Assembly (NCBI GenBank): GCA_003218735.1
Contig: QHOJ01000207.1
Span: 1 to 16,567 of the forward strand
Direction of reading: 5' to 3'
Source of the DNA: Verrucomicrobiota bacterium
GTDB taxonomy: Bacteria; Verrucomicrobiota; Verrucomicrobiia; Chthoniobacterales; UBA10450
Length of the DNA stretch: 16,567 bases
The position numbers were made by a program, and so were the translations under genes. The notes beneath the pieces are model-generated. The model saw only the letters and a list, made by a program, of their open reading frames with translations, did not search any database and was not told the DNA's origin. Of this stretch, positions 8,183 to 14,967 are shown in pieces; positions within the stretch are counted from its first letter, which is position 1, and each line of letters begins with the position of its first letter.

Positions 8183-9278
8183 ATGGCTACCGAAACGAAG
8201 CAACTCTCTTACAGTCCAGGGCTGGCTGGCGTGATCGCCGGCGAAACGGCGATCTGCTGGGTCGATCCGAACGCCGGGCTGATGTACCGCGGCTACGACA
8301 TTCATGAGATGGCGCAGAAAGCAAGTTATGAGGAGGTCGCTTACCTGCTGCTCAACGGCGAGCTGCCCAACGGCAAACAGCTTGTGGAGTTTAGGCAGCA
8401 AATCGCCGCGCAACGCGAGTTGCCAGCGCCGGTTGTAAAAATGCTGCGGCTGCTTCCGCGTTCGACTCATCCAATGGATATGCTGCGCACCGGGGTGTCG
8501 ATGTTGAGTGTGTTTGATGACGAACTGAGCGACAACTCACACACGGCGAACATCCGCAAATCGATCCGTTTGATTGCGCGCGTATCAACCCTGATCACGG
8601 ACGGCTGGCGCATTTCGCAAGGCGAGGAGCCGTTGCCCGAAAAGCGCGATCTCACGCAGGCAGGAAACTTTTTTTACAAATTGAACGGCAGCGTTCCGCA
8701 GGACATCCACGTTTGCAGCCCGTGTCACCGCCTCGACGCTGGCGGGAATCTACGCAGCGGTTACCTCCGCAGTTGCGACGCTGAAAGGCCCGTTACACGG
8801 CGGCGCGAATGAGGAGTCAATGAAGATGCTTGAAGAGATCGGGACGCCCGATCGGGCGGAAGCTTGGCTGAAAGAGAAGCTGGCTGCCAAAGAGAAGATT
8901 ATGGGTTTTGGCCATCGCGTTTACAAGAAAGGTGATTCACGGGTGCCGCTGATGCGCGAGATCGGGCGCGATCTGGGCAAACGAACCGGCAAGGAACAGT
9001 GGGTGCCGATTTGCGAGAAGCTCGAAGAGACGATGGAGCGCGAGAAACATCTCTGTGCGAATGTCGATCTTTACGCCGCGCCGGTATTTTGGATGCTCGG
9101 CTTTCCGCCGGCGCTAGACACGCCGATCTTCGCCGCGTCGCGCGTTGCGGGCTGGTGCGCGCACGTAGTAGAGCAGCACGATAATAACCGCCTCATTCGG
9201 CCACGCTCCCATTATGTTGGACCGAAGATGCGGCCGTATCCGAGCGCGCCATCAACAGAACAGCGCGTGACGCAGTGA
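8183..9278 (+). pseudogene. prpC: 2-methylcitrate/citrate synthase, disrupted by an internal deletion and frameshift
   Basis: An intact gene here would condense propionyl-CoA with oxaloacetate to 2-methylcitrate. The N-terminal half reads from ATG 8183 with normal citrate synthase sequence, including RSTHPMDMLRTG and NFFYKLNG. Near 8704 the frame is lost. The first frame then gives nonsense and stops at 8812, while the next frame resumes family sequence from 8706 (STFAARVTAST, then LKGPLHGGANEES) through to 9278, including GFGHRVYK and NVDLYAAP. The roughly 20 residues expected between the two halves are missing, including the ILHADHELNA-type segment with an active-site His. The loss must be 2 mod 3 nucleotides, for example 59 or 62. 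The His in GPLHGG and the Asp in NVDLY remain. Because catalytic sequence is missing, recoding could not restore activity. Either the gene is truly broken or the assembly dropped about 60 nt. An ATG at 8820 could start a C-terminal fragment. Confidence 0.88.
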
Positions 9279-9283
9279 GGTGG

Positions 9284-9305
9284 ATCGCGCGCGACCGCGC
9301 GCGAT
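9284..9305 (+). terminator. GC-rich perfect hairpin after prpC
   Basis: ATCGCGCGC and GCGCGCGAT form a perfect 9-bp stem around a GACC loop, 5 bp after the prpC stop codon. No T-run follows, so it may act with Rho, as an mRNA 3'-end protector, or simply be a palindromic repeat. Confidence 0.45.
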
Positions 9306-9368
9306 GCTAGAGAGAAAACGCCGCAGCGCTCATATGATTGGCCCCCCCGCTTTTGATTGGCTGACAAA

Positions 9369-9833
9369 ATGAAGAATCTCTCGCTCCAGGAGCAATATGC
9401 CCCGCGCAGTTCATGCTGGGGATGCGGGCCGACAAATCCAGACGGTCTGCACATTCGCAGTTTTCCGAAAAATAACGAGCTGATCGCGGAGTGGAAACCG
9501 GAGAAAAAGTATGAAGCTTTCCCCGGGGCGTTGAATGGCGGCGTCATTGGCACGTTACTCGATTGCCATTGTAACTGGACGGCCGCTTTTTCTTTGATGA
9601 AACGCGCGGGAGCGGCTCGTCCGCCATGCACGGTTACCTCAGATTACGGCATCAAATTTTTGCGGCCGGCTTCGACGAGAGAGTCTGTCTTCCTCTCCGC
9701 AAAAGCTGTCGATCTAACGGACGATCGCGCGACCGTTGAAGGAACATTGAGCGTCGGCGGAAAAGTTTGCGCGACCTTTCGCGGGAGTTTCGTCGCTGTC
9801 AAAGAAGGTCATCCTGCATATCATCGCTGGTAG
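9369..9833 (+). CDS. PaaI-family hotdog-fold acyl-CoA thioesterase
   Basis: This 154-residue protein has the single hotdog domain of PaaI-like thioesterases, which hydrolyse acyl-CoA to free acid and CoA in the cytoplasm. Visible features are a Cys-rich entry motif CWGCGPTNPDGLHI (16-29), the central helix segment FPGALNGGVIGTLLDCHCNW (51-70, where many relatives have HGG instead of NGG), and a later TSDYGIKFLRPAS beta segment. The Asp in TLLD is the usual catalytic carboxylate position. ATG 9369 is preferred over TTG 9357. It follows the prpC remnant with a hairpin between them and may be a separate transcript. A role in releasing CoA from stalled short-chain acyl-CoAs would fit the neighbourhood, but the substrate is unknown. 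Confidence 0.85.
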   Translation: MKNLSLQEQYAPRSSCWGCGPTNPDGLHIRSFPKNNELIAEWKPEKKYEAFPGALNGGVIGTLLDCHCNWTAAFSLMKRAGAARPPCTVTSDYGIKFLRPASTRESVFLSAKAVDLTDDRATVEGTLSVGGKVCATFRGSFVAVKEGHPAYHRW

Positions 9834-9900
9834 ACGCGGTGGGAATTCGCCGCCTGAATTTCGTCGATGCGCGACTCGATGGCGGGACATACGTTGCGTC

Positions 9901-10368
9901 ATGAGAACTTTTAATTTTAGAGTGATTCCGCTGAAAACTGAAGTCGCAGAATCGGCACGGCGTACGGCTAAAAGCGGCGCGTCCGATCATCGAGCAGTCT
10001 CGGTCGATTCGCCGCGAGGGTATCCCTGTCGCCATTGCCTGCGATGGGCGAAACCAGGCGAGCAGGTGATCTTGTTTCCCTTTGCGGCAATTCCGCCCGG
10101 TCATCCGTATTCTGAGACAGGGCCGATTTTCATTCACGCACAGCCGTGCGAGCGCTACGCAGCAACGGGTGAATATCCGTCGGATTTTCGCAGCGGTCGC
10201 GTCTTCCGCGCTTATAATTCAGAATACGACATGATCGATGCCAAACCAGTAAATGGAGGCGAACCGGAGGCGTTCATTGAAACGCTGCTGCAAAATCCCC
10301 AGGCCGCATTTGTGGATGCACGCAGTGCCGACCGCGGTTGTTACACGTTCCGGGTCGAACGGATATGA
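9901..10368 (+). CDS. DUF1203 domain-containing protein
   Basis: This 155-residue soluble protein matches the DUF1203 pattern of unknown function. The pattern includes a CxxC motif in YPCRHCLRWAKPGEQV (41-56), then LFPFAAIPPGHPYSETGPIF, a HAQPCERY segment, RAYN, and a C-terminal ARSADRGCYTFRVERI. The two Cys of CRHC and the later HAQPC and RGC cysteines could bind a metal or be redox active; that is inference. Its stop overlaps the start of ada by 4 nt (ATGA at 10365), so the two are co-translated and probably co-regulated. I do not know its function. The coupling hints at a link to alkylation or electrophile stress. Confidence 0.85.
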   Translation: MRTFNFRVIPLKTEVAESARRTAKSGASDHRAVSVDSPRGYPCRHCLRWAKPGEQVILFPFAAIPPGHPYSETGPIFIHAQPCERYAATGEYPSDFRSGRVFRAYNSEYDMIDAKPVNGGEPEAFIETLLQNPQAAFVDARSADRGCYTFRVERI

Positions 10369-11441
10369 AAGCACTCGAACTTCTTCCTCCATCCGAAACG
10401 ATGTATCGCGCGTTGGTGGATCGCGACTCGAGTTTTGAAGGCATTTTTTTTGTCGGCGTCCGCACGACAGGAATTTTCTGCCGGCCAACGTGCACGGCCA
10501 AAAAACCGGCGCGCGAAAATGTCGATTTTTTTGCGACGCCGAGTGAGGCATTGCACGGCGGCTATCGTCCCTGTTTGCGCTGCCATCCGATGGATCCTGA
10601 CAAACGTCCACCGCAATTAATCGAGCGGTTGCGCGCGGAAGTCGAACGCGCACCGGGCGGACGGCTGACAGATAAAGAGCTTGCCGCGATGGCGATCGAT
10701 CCATACACGGCGCGACGCCAATTCAAGAGGCATTATGGAATGACATTTCAAGCTTATCATCGCGCGCGCCGACTCGGTGTTGCGCTACGCGAAGTGCGAC
10801 GGGGCGGTCGCGTAGATCAAGCGAAAAACGGCAGCGGCTTCGAATCGGCCAGCGGTTTTCGCGAAGCTTTTACTCGCATTTTCGGCGATCCACCAACGAG
10901 CGCGAAGACGCGCCCCTGTTTATTAGCTGAGCGAATCGAAACGCCACTCGGAGGAATGGTTGCCGTGGCGGACGACGATGGGTTGCGCCTCCTCGAATTC
11001 GCCGACCGGCGGGCTTTGGAAAGTGAATTTTCGATCTTACGAAAACGTTTGCGCACAAATGTCGTGCCGGGAGAACATCCGCATCTGGGCGCGATCCGTT
11101 CGCAACTGACCGATTATTTTTCTGGCAGGAAACTGGAGTTCGACATTCCGCTCGCGCCGGTTGGGTCGGACTTTCAGTTGCGGGCCTGGGAAATTTTGCG
11201 TTCCATACCAGTTGGCGAAACGCGTTCCTATTCGTGGATGGCGAAACAACTCGGTGATGAAAACGCGCGTCGCGCAGTCGGTCGCGCGAATGGCACGAAC
11301 ATGATGTGTATCGTGATTCCGTGCCACCGCGTCATTCGTGCAGATGGCACGCTTTGCGGTTATGGCGGCGGATTATGGCGCAAGAAATGGCTGCTCGATC
11401 ACGAAAGACAAATGATGAGTCATTGGTCGTTAACTCCTTAA
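10365..11441 (+). CDS. ada: Bifunctional Ada: alkyl-DNA repair methyltransferase and AraC-type regulator
   Basis: Ada repairs methyl-phosphotriesters and O6-methylguanine by irreversible transfer to its own Cys residues, and the methylated form activates alkylation-response genes. All parts are present in 358 residues. The N-terminal zinc domain has Cys39, Cys43, Cys70 and Cys73 (CRPTC and CLRC); Cys39 is the expected methyl acceptor. An AraC-type helix-turn-helix region lies at about 83-180. The C-terminal O6-alkylguanine transferase has IVIPCHRVIRADG (316-328) with acceptor Cys320. ATG 10365 is chosen over an upstream TTG because it forms the ATGA overlap with the DUF1203 gene and matches the family start. 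Autoregulation upstream of 9901 is likely from family knowledge, but I did not identify an Ada box. The gene converges on tRNA-Arg with only 7 bp between. Confidence 0.95.
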   Translation: MKALELLPPSETMYRALVDRDSSFEGIFFVGVRTTGIFCRPTCTAKKPARENVDFFATPSEALHGGYRPCLRCHPMDPDKRPPQLIERLRAEVERAPGGRLTDKELAAMAIDPYTARRQFKRHYGMTFQAYHRARRLGVALREVRRGGRVDQAKNGSGFESASGFREAFTRIFGDPPTSAKTRPCLLAERIETPLGGMVAVADDDGLRLLEFADRRALESEFSILRKRLRTNVVPGEHPHLGAIRSQLTDYFSGRKLEFDIPLAPVGSDFQLRAWEILRSIPVGETRSYSWMAKQLGDENARRAVGRANGTNMMCIVIPCHRVIRADGTLCGYGGGLWRKKWLLDHERQMMSHWSLTP

Positions 11442-11448
11442 ATGAGCG

Positions 11449-11522
11449 CGCGCCCGGAGTGACTCGAACACTCGACCTACGGATTAGAAATCCGTTGCTC
11501 TATCCGGCTGAGCTACGGGCGC
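11449..11522 (-). tRNA. tRNA-Arg (anticodon UCU)
   Basis: The minus strand folds into a full cloverleaf. The acceptor stem is GCGCCCG pairing with CGGGCGC, the D stem is GCTC/GAGC, the anticodon stem is ACGGA/TCCGT around loop TTTCTAA (anticodon TCT), and the T stem is GAGTG/CACTC around TTCGAGT. The discriminator base is G and no CCA is encoded. It reads AGA codons. Confidence 0.96.
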
Positions 11523-11634
11523 AGTTGGCGACGACAATATTGGGCTCGGCATGAGAGAAAATCCAGTGGATCGTTAAAGCGTTGGAGGGTGAAGCGATGA
11601 AGCGGACAGACTCTTTAACGGTTCAACGCAGCCT

Positions 11635-11679
11635 GTGTGACTGATCCGTAGATCGGACCAAACAATCCCGCGCTTTTCG
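11635..11679 (+). repeat. 45-bp direct repeat, copy 1
   Basis: This matches 12411-12455 at 40 of 45 positions. The left block GTGTGACTGA and the core AGATCGGACCAAA are identical, and the right block AATCCCGCGCTTTTCG is identical; the differences are four bases after the left block and one C/T after the core. It lies 140 bp upstream of the lipoprotein start. Confidence 0.85.
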
Positions 11680-11711
11680 GATCCAACTGCGCTGCTCTCG
11701 TGCCCTCTCCG

Positions 11712-11737
11712 AACCTAGACTGAAAACGGTCTAGGTT
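11712..11737. repeat. Perfect 9-bp inverted repeat
   Basis: AACCTAGAC and GTCTAGGTT flank an 8-nt loop, TGAAAACG. No T-run follows on either strand, so an operator or RNA hairpin is as likely as a terminator. Confidence 0.5.
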
Positions 11738-11784
11738 AAAGCGCTCGCGCGCCAAGTCAGTAAATCGCTAAACCGTCAAATGCT

Positions 11785-11813
11785 TTGACCCGATTCGAGG
11801 TCGTGAGAGTAAT
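11785..11813 (+). promoter_or_regulatory. Possible sigma70-like promoter for the lipoprotein gene
   Basis: TTGACC (11785-11790), a 17-bp spacer and AGTAAT (11808-11813) resemble -35/-10 boxes. The start point would fall at or next to the ATG at 11820, implying a leaderless or nearly leaderless mRNA. This rests on consensus matching alone. Confidence 0.3.
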
Positions 11814-11819
11814 TAGAAA

Positions 11820-12206
11820 ATGCAATTCCGAAAATGCCGAATAATCCTGGTTCTTCTCGCTGTGTCGGGTTGCTTTTCTTCGGGGCAAACACAATCTGGA
11901 TCCGGAGCAGGGATCGAAGGAGTGATTACGTTTGGTCCAACTCAAGGCGGGCCGATCAGGCCCGACGTTCCCGGTTCGAAGCCGCTCGCCAACGCTATGT
12001 TCGTGGTGGAAAACGAGAAGCGCGCCGTCGCATCATTCACCACCGACGATCAGGGACGGTTTCGGATTTCGCTCGCGCCCGGGCACTACACTGTTTCCAT
12101 GAATGGCAAGAAACACAGAATCGGTTACTATGGCCCGTTCGATGTTGATGTTGTGGCTGGCCGGAAGACAAAGGTCCAGTGGGAGTGCGACACGGGAATT
12201 CGGTAA
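11820..12206 (+). CDS. Small lipoprotein with carboxypeptidase-regulatory-like domain
   Basis: This 128-residue protein starts with a basic n-region (MQFRKCR), a hydrophobic stretch and a lipobox VSGC, so signal peptidase II should cut before Cys18 and leave a lipid-anchored protein. A low-complexity segment rich in Gly, Ser and Gln follows. A transthyretin/carboxypeptidase-regulatory-like beta-sandwich follows: GIEGVITFGP near 31-40, FTTDDQGRFRISLAPGHYTV near 73-92, and a closing strand FDVDVVAGRKTKVQW. Such domains are structural or carbohydrate-binding modules, and the function is not predictable. It is flanked by the two copies of a 45-bp repeat. There is no strong ribosome binding site. 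Confidence 0.75.
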   Translation: MQFRKCRIILVLLAVSGCFSSGQTQSGSGAGIEGVITFGPTQGGPIRPDVPGSKPLANAMFVVENEKRAVASFTTDDQGRFRISLAPGHYTVSMNGKKHRIGYYGPFDVDVVAGRKTKVQWECDTGIR

Positions 12207-12328
12207 ACCCATTAGGAACACCTCGGGAACCGCAATGCCCAGAATCCCCCGCGCCCCCAGGAGAAGACCGATAAGTAGAGCTAGAAGCGCCATACGCGGA
12301 AGGTGCACATACGCTTAACGGAGAATTG

Positions 12329-12345
12329 TGCCGAATTATTCGGCA
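12329..12345. promoter_or_regulatory. 17-bp perfect palindrome, possible operator
   Basis: TGCCGAAT-T-ATTCGGCA is an 8-bp perfect inverted repeat around a single T, the size of a dimeric regulator site. It lies 166 bp upstream of the secreted-protein start. No regulator is identified. Confidence 0.35.
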
Positions 12346-12410
12346 TTCAGGAAGGTGACCATGGAGGCTTGCGAGCATGTAAGATAAACCCGCCATTGCG
12401 CGTTACACCG

Positions 12411-12455
12411 GTGTGACTGAGTTGCAGATCGGACCAAATAATCCCGCGCTTTTCG
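12411..12455 (+). repeat. 45-bp direct repeat, copy 2
   Basis: This is the partner of 11635-11679 (40/45 identical). It ends 55 bp before the start of the secreted-protein gene. Confidence 0.85.
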
Positions 12456-12510
12456 CATAATAAACCGTGACATCCGTCTGGCTTGGTTGATAGTTTCGCG
12501 CAAATCTCCC

Positions 12511-14559
12511 ATGAAAACAAAATCCGCGTCCGAATCCGCTTTCTTCAATCCGCGCATCCTGCTTGGCTTCGTTCTTTGCTCGATCGCCATTTTACTGGCG
12601 CTGGTGGGGCTGGGTTTGTTCTCAGCCGGATCGTTGTCGGCGCAGGCACCAAATGCAAACCAGCAATCCAGCGGTCCGACTGTCGGCGCTTCGTATAAAA
12701 ACGACATCTCGCCGCCGGTGCGCAATATGCCGCCATGGAAGGCATCTGACTTGAAAGCCGAGCATGAGGCGAACGAAAACCCGAAAGTTCCTTACCGGCA
12801 CCACGACACGCCTGACCCGGTCATTCAGAAGAGCCACGTCTCCACGCTCAATCTGCTCGCACCGAACGTGCCCGCCCCCATTCGCAACTTCAACGGCATT
12901 CCGTTTCCTGGCGTGGGCTGCAATTGCGCGCCCCCCGATACGAATGGAGCCGTAGGCCAAACCCAATACGTTCAAATAGTGAACGAGGGCTTTCAGGTTT
13001 TTGACAAAGCCACCGGCAGTTCACTTCTGGGACCGAATAGCATTTCTTCGATTTGGAACGGATTTGGCGGCGCATGCCAGAACGGCGGCGCCGGAGATCC
13101 AGTCGTGCTCTATGATCACATCGCGAACCGCTGGTTGATTTCTCAGTTTGCCAGCGCCACAGGCGGCGCTCCCATCACCGACGAATGCGTCGCCATTTCC
13201 ACGACGTCAGACGCCACCGGCACCTATGCTCGCTATGGCTTTCACCTTGGCTCGAACTTCTTTGACTATCCGCACCTGAGTGTCTGGCCCGACGGTTATT
13301 ACATGAGTATGAACGTGTTTAACTCTACCGGCACGTCCTACCTCGGCCCGCAGGCGTTCGTCTTTGATCGTGCGAAGATGCTCGCAAACTTGCCGGCGAC
13401 ATTTGTCAGTCCGCGCGGACCACTCGGCGGTACCGTTGACCCTTTCCTGCCCGCCGACCTCGATGGCCCGACACTCCCGCCGTCGGGCGCCCCGGCCACC
13501 TTCGTTGGATTCCCGGGTCAGGGCACCAATCCTAATTACACAACCTATCATTTTCACGCCGACTTTACGACGCCCGCGAATTCGACCTTTACCACTTTCG
13601 CCAGCCCTGCGGCTGCCGGTTTTACCGCGCTTTGTCCCACCACCCGCGCCTGTGTGCCGCAGGCGGGTGTTGTCTCCAGTAGTAACCTGGATGGTATCGG
13701 TGACCGTTTGATGTTTCGACTTGCTTACCGGAAATTCGGCGACCACGAATCAGTGGTCGGCAACTACACCGTGAGCGCCGGTGGCGTGGCAGCAGTGCGC
13801 TGGTTTGAGCTGCGCAACGTGACGGCCGGACCTGTGACCGTTTATCAGCAGAGCACCTATCAGCCTGACACTACCTGGCGCTGGATGGGTAGCGCCGCGA
13901 TGGATGGACAAGGAAACCTCGCGATTGGCTTTAGCGCTTCCAGTTCGACAATCAATCCACAGTTGCGCTACGCGGCCAGGCTCGCCACCGACCCAATCAA
14001 CACGCTCGCTCAAGGCGAAGCTCATCTCTTTGATGGCACTGGTAGCCAGAGTGGCACTAGCAACCGCTGGGGCGATTACAGCTCCTTGACAATCGATCCA
14101 GTGGACGACACCACCTTCTGGTACACTAACGAATACTATTCCACGACTAGTCCGACGCCGACGCCAACGCCAACGCCAACGCCCACACCGACACCCACGC
14201 CCACGCCGACGCCAACACCCACGTCGACACCAACACCCACTCCGACGCCAGCACCTAATTTTTCGCTTTCGATCACCCCGTCAACGGTGACCCTGACACG
14301 CAATGGTGGAACAGCCAATTATACCGTGACTATCAATCCGACAGGCGGCTTCAGTTCGACGGTGCAACTTTCCGTAAGCGGTCTTCCTTCCGGCACGACC
14401 GGCAGCTTCAGCCCCAATCCTGCAACAACGTCCTCAGCCCTGACTCTAAACGTCAGCTCTTCAACCGCGCCTGGCTCGTATCCCTTCACAGTCTCAGGCA
14501 CCAGCGGAAGTCTGACACATACTGCGACCGCGAAGCTCAGTAAGAATAACAAACCGTAG
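12511..14559 (+). CDS. Secreted protein with Pro-Thr linker and C-terminal Ig-like domain
   Basis: This 682-residue protein is exported. A basic/polar n-region (MKTKSASESAFFNPR) precedes a long hydrophobic stretch (16-38) and a likely signal peptidase I site after SLSAQA (about 46). The large domain (about 60-545) is Cys-poor and rich in Gly, Asn and aromatic residues, with CNCAPPDTNGAVG near 139-151 and repeated beta-strand-like segments. It looks beta-propeller-like, but I cannot name its family. A Pro-Thr linker (548-580) joins it to a beta-sandwich (583-677) with NFSLSITPSTVTLTRNGG and SVSGLPSGT, typical of Ig-like modules on bacterial surface proteins. ATG 12511 is preferred over TTG 12487. 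Linkers of this kind usually separate a catalytic or binding domain from an adhesion domain, so an extracellular role is likely. Confidence 0.85.
   Translation: MKTKSASESAFFNPRILLGFVLCSIAILLALVGLGLFSAGSLSAQAPNANQQSSGPTVGASYKNDISPPVRNMPPWKASDLKAEHEANENPKVPYRHHDTPDPVIQKSHVSTLNLLAPNVPAPIRNFNGIPFPGVGCNCAPPDTNGAVGQTQYVQIVNEGFQVFDKATGSSLLGPNSISSIWNGFGGACQNGGAGDPVVLYDHIANRWLISQFASATGGAPITDECVAISTTSDATGTYARYGFHLGSNFFDYPHLSVWPDGYYMSMNVFNSTGTSYLGPQAFVFDRAKMLANLPATFVSPRGPLGGTVDPFLPADLDGPTLPPSGAPATFVGFPGQGTNPNYTTYHFHADFTTPANSTFTTFASPAAAGFTALCPTTRACVPQAGVVSSSNLDGIGDRLMFRLAYRKFGDHESVVGNYTVSAGGVAAVRWFELRNVTAGPVTVYQQSTYQPDTTWRWMGSAAMDGQGNLAIGFSASSSTINPQLRYAARLATDPINTLAQGEAHLFDGTGSQSGTSNRWGDYSSLTIDPVDDTTFWYTNEYYSTTSPTPTPTPTPTPTPTPTPTPTPTPTSTPTPTPTPAPNFSLSITPSTVTLTRNGGTANYTVTINPTGGFSSTVQLSVSGLPSGTTGSFSPNPATTSSALTLNVSSSTAPGSYPFTVSGTSGSLTHTATAKLSKNNKP
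14152..14250 (+). repeat. 6-bp (Pro-Thr) tandem repeat encoding a linker
   Basis: About 16 degenerate units of CCNACN (for example CCGACG, CCAACG, CCCACA) encode alternating Pro and Thr, with one Ser replacing Thr (at 14224) and one Ala near the end. Third-base drift indicates that the peptide is selected rather than being recent slippage. Confidence 0.9.
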
Positions 14560-14565
14560 TAGGTG

Positions 14566-14581
14566 TCGGCAGCGGTGCCGA
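14566..14581. terminator. Hairpin between convergent genes
   Basis: TCGGCA and TGCCGA form a perfect 6-bp stem around a GCGG loop, 7 bp after the secreted-protein stop and facing the convergent GIY-YIG gene. No U-tract is seen, so this is a weak terminator call. Confidence 0.4.
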
Positions 14582-14625
14582 TACGGATTGGATCAACGCG
14601 GCTTCGATAGAGCTGCACAACGAAA

Positions 14626-14967
14626 TCATTTCCCTCCGGTAACCGTGTAGCCTTCAGCTCTCATATCTTCAGCGAGCTCTTTCTCCATTTGCGCTGCTGC
14701 GTCGTGCGGCATCGGGTTCAGATGTTCGTAAAATTGTGGCATCAATCGAAGCCCGTATTTCCGAACAACCCAGGCTGATTTGTAGCCGTTTTTGTGATTT
14801 TCGAATCGGTGATCAACGGGAAGTCCCGTCATTCCAACATAAACACACGGTTTCAATGGATCACGCTTTGGATTGACGCGTAAAATCGATGGGTGCTTGG
14901 CAACAGCGTTCTTAAGCAGGACGACATAGACGCTGTGATGAAATTTTCGCTCTCTGGGTGTCTGCAT
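14626..14967 (-). CDS. Small GIY-YIG nuclease-like protein
   Basis: From ATG 14967 the product has 113 residues. It carries a stand-alone GIY-YIG-like fold: the GIY strand is VYV (Tyr14), the YIG strand is YVG (43-45) followed by MTG, then Arg54 with HRFENHKNG (53-61), and a probable catalytic Glu95 in AAQMEKELAE. The GIY and YIG strands are about 28 residues apart, longer than the usual 10 or so. An in-frame TTG at 14997 would add 10 residues without matching the fold. Such proteins may be nucleases or inactive DNA-binding relatives, and the biological role is unknown. It has no obvious operon partner. Confidence 0.7.
   Translation of the reverse strand: MQTPRERKFHHSVYVVLLKNAVAKHPSILRVNPKRDPLKPCVYVGMTGLPVDHRFENHKNGYKSAWVVRKYGLRLMPQFYEHLNPMPHDAAAQMEKELAEDMRAEGYTVTGGK

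Larger units (their letters stand above)
11523..11784. other. Gene-free stretch between tRNA-Arg and lipoprotein gene
   Basis: No credible gene is seen. Contents are a loose inverted pair CGTTAAAG (about 11572-11579) and CTTTAACG (about 11613-11620), copy 1 of a 45-bp direct repeat (11635-11679), and a perfect 9-bp inverted repeat (11712-11737). Confidence 0.6.
12207..12510. other. Gene-free stretch upstream of the secreted PT-linker protein
   Basis: No convincing gene is present. It contains a 17-bp palindrome (12329-12345) and copy 2 of the 45-bp direct repeat (12411-12455). A minus-strand frame with a hydrophobic start near 12308 runs into antisense of the lipoprotein gene and is probably chance. 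Confidence 0.55.

Noticed and set aside
8705..8812. Programmed frameshift in prpC
   Set aside because: About 20 conserved residues are missing, including a catalytic His, and no slippery site is at the junction, so recoding would not give a working enzyme.
11449..11522. tRNA-Arg as attachment site for the integrase at 16274
   Set aside because: It is 4.7 kb away with an unrelated gene block between, and I see no repeat of the tRNA 3' end near the integrase gene.
12033..12308. Minus-strand 91-codon frame starting with a hydrophobic MALLALLIGLLLG-like segment
   Set aside because: The start looks like a membrane segment, but two thirds of it is antisense to the lipoprotein gene and there is no family match or ribosome binding site.
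13207..13746. Minus-strand 179-codon frame inside the secreted-protein gene
   Set aside because: It is antisense to a clear exported protein and rich in Arg and Gly without any domain.
14152..14250. Possible CRISPR or minisatellite
   Set aside because: Units are 6 bp, contiguous and degenerate at third bases without spacers, so it is coding repeat for a linker.
14136..14318. Minus-strand frame of alternating Val-Gly
   Set aside because: It is simply the reverse reading of the Pro-Thr repeat.
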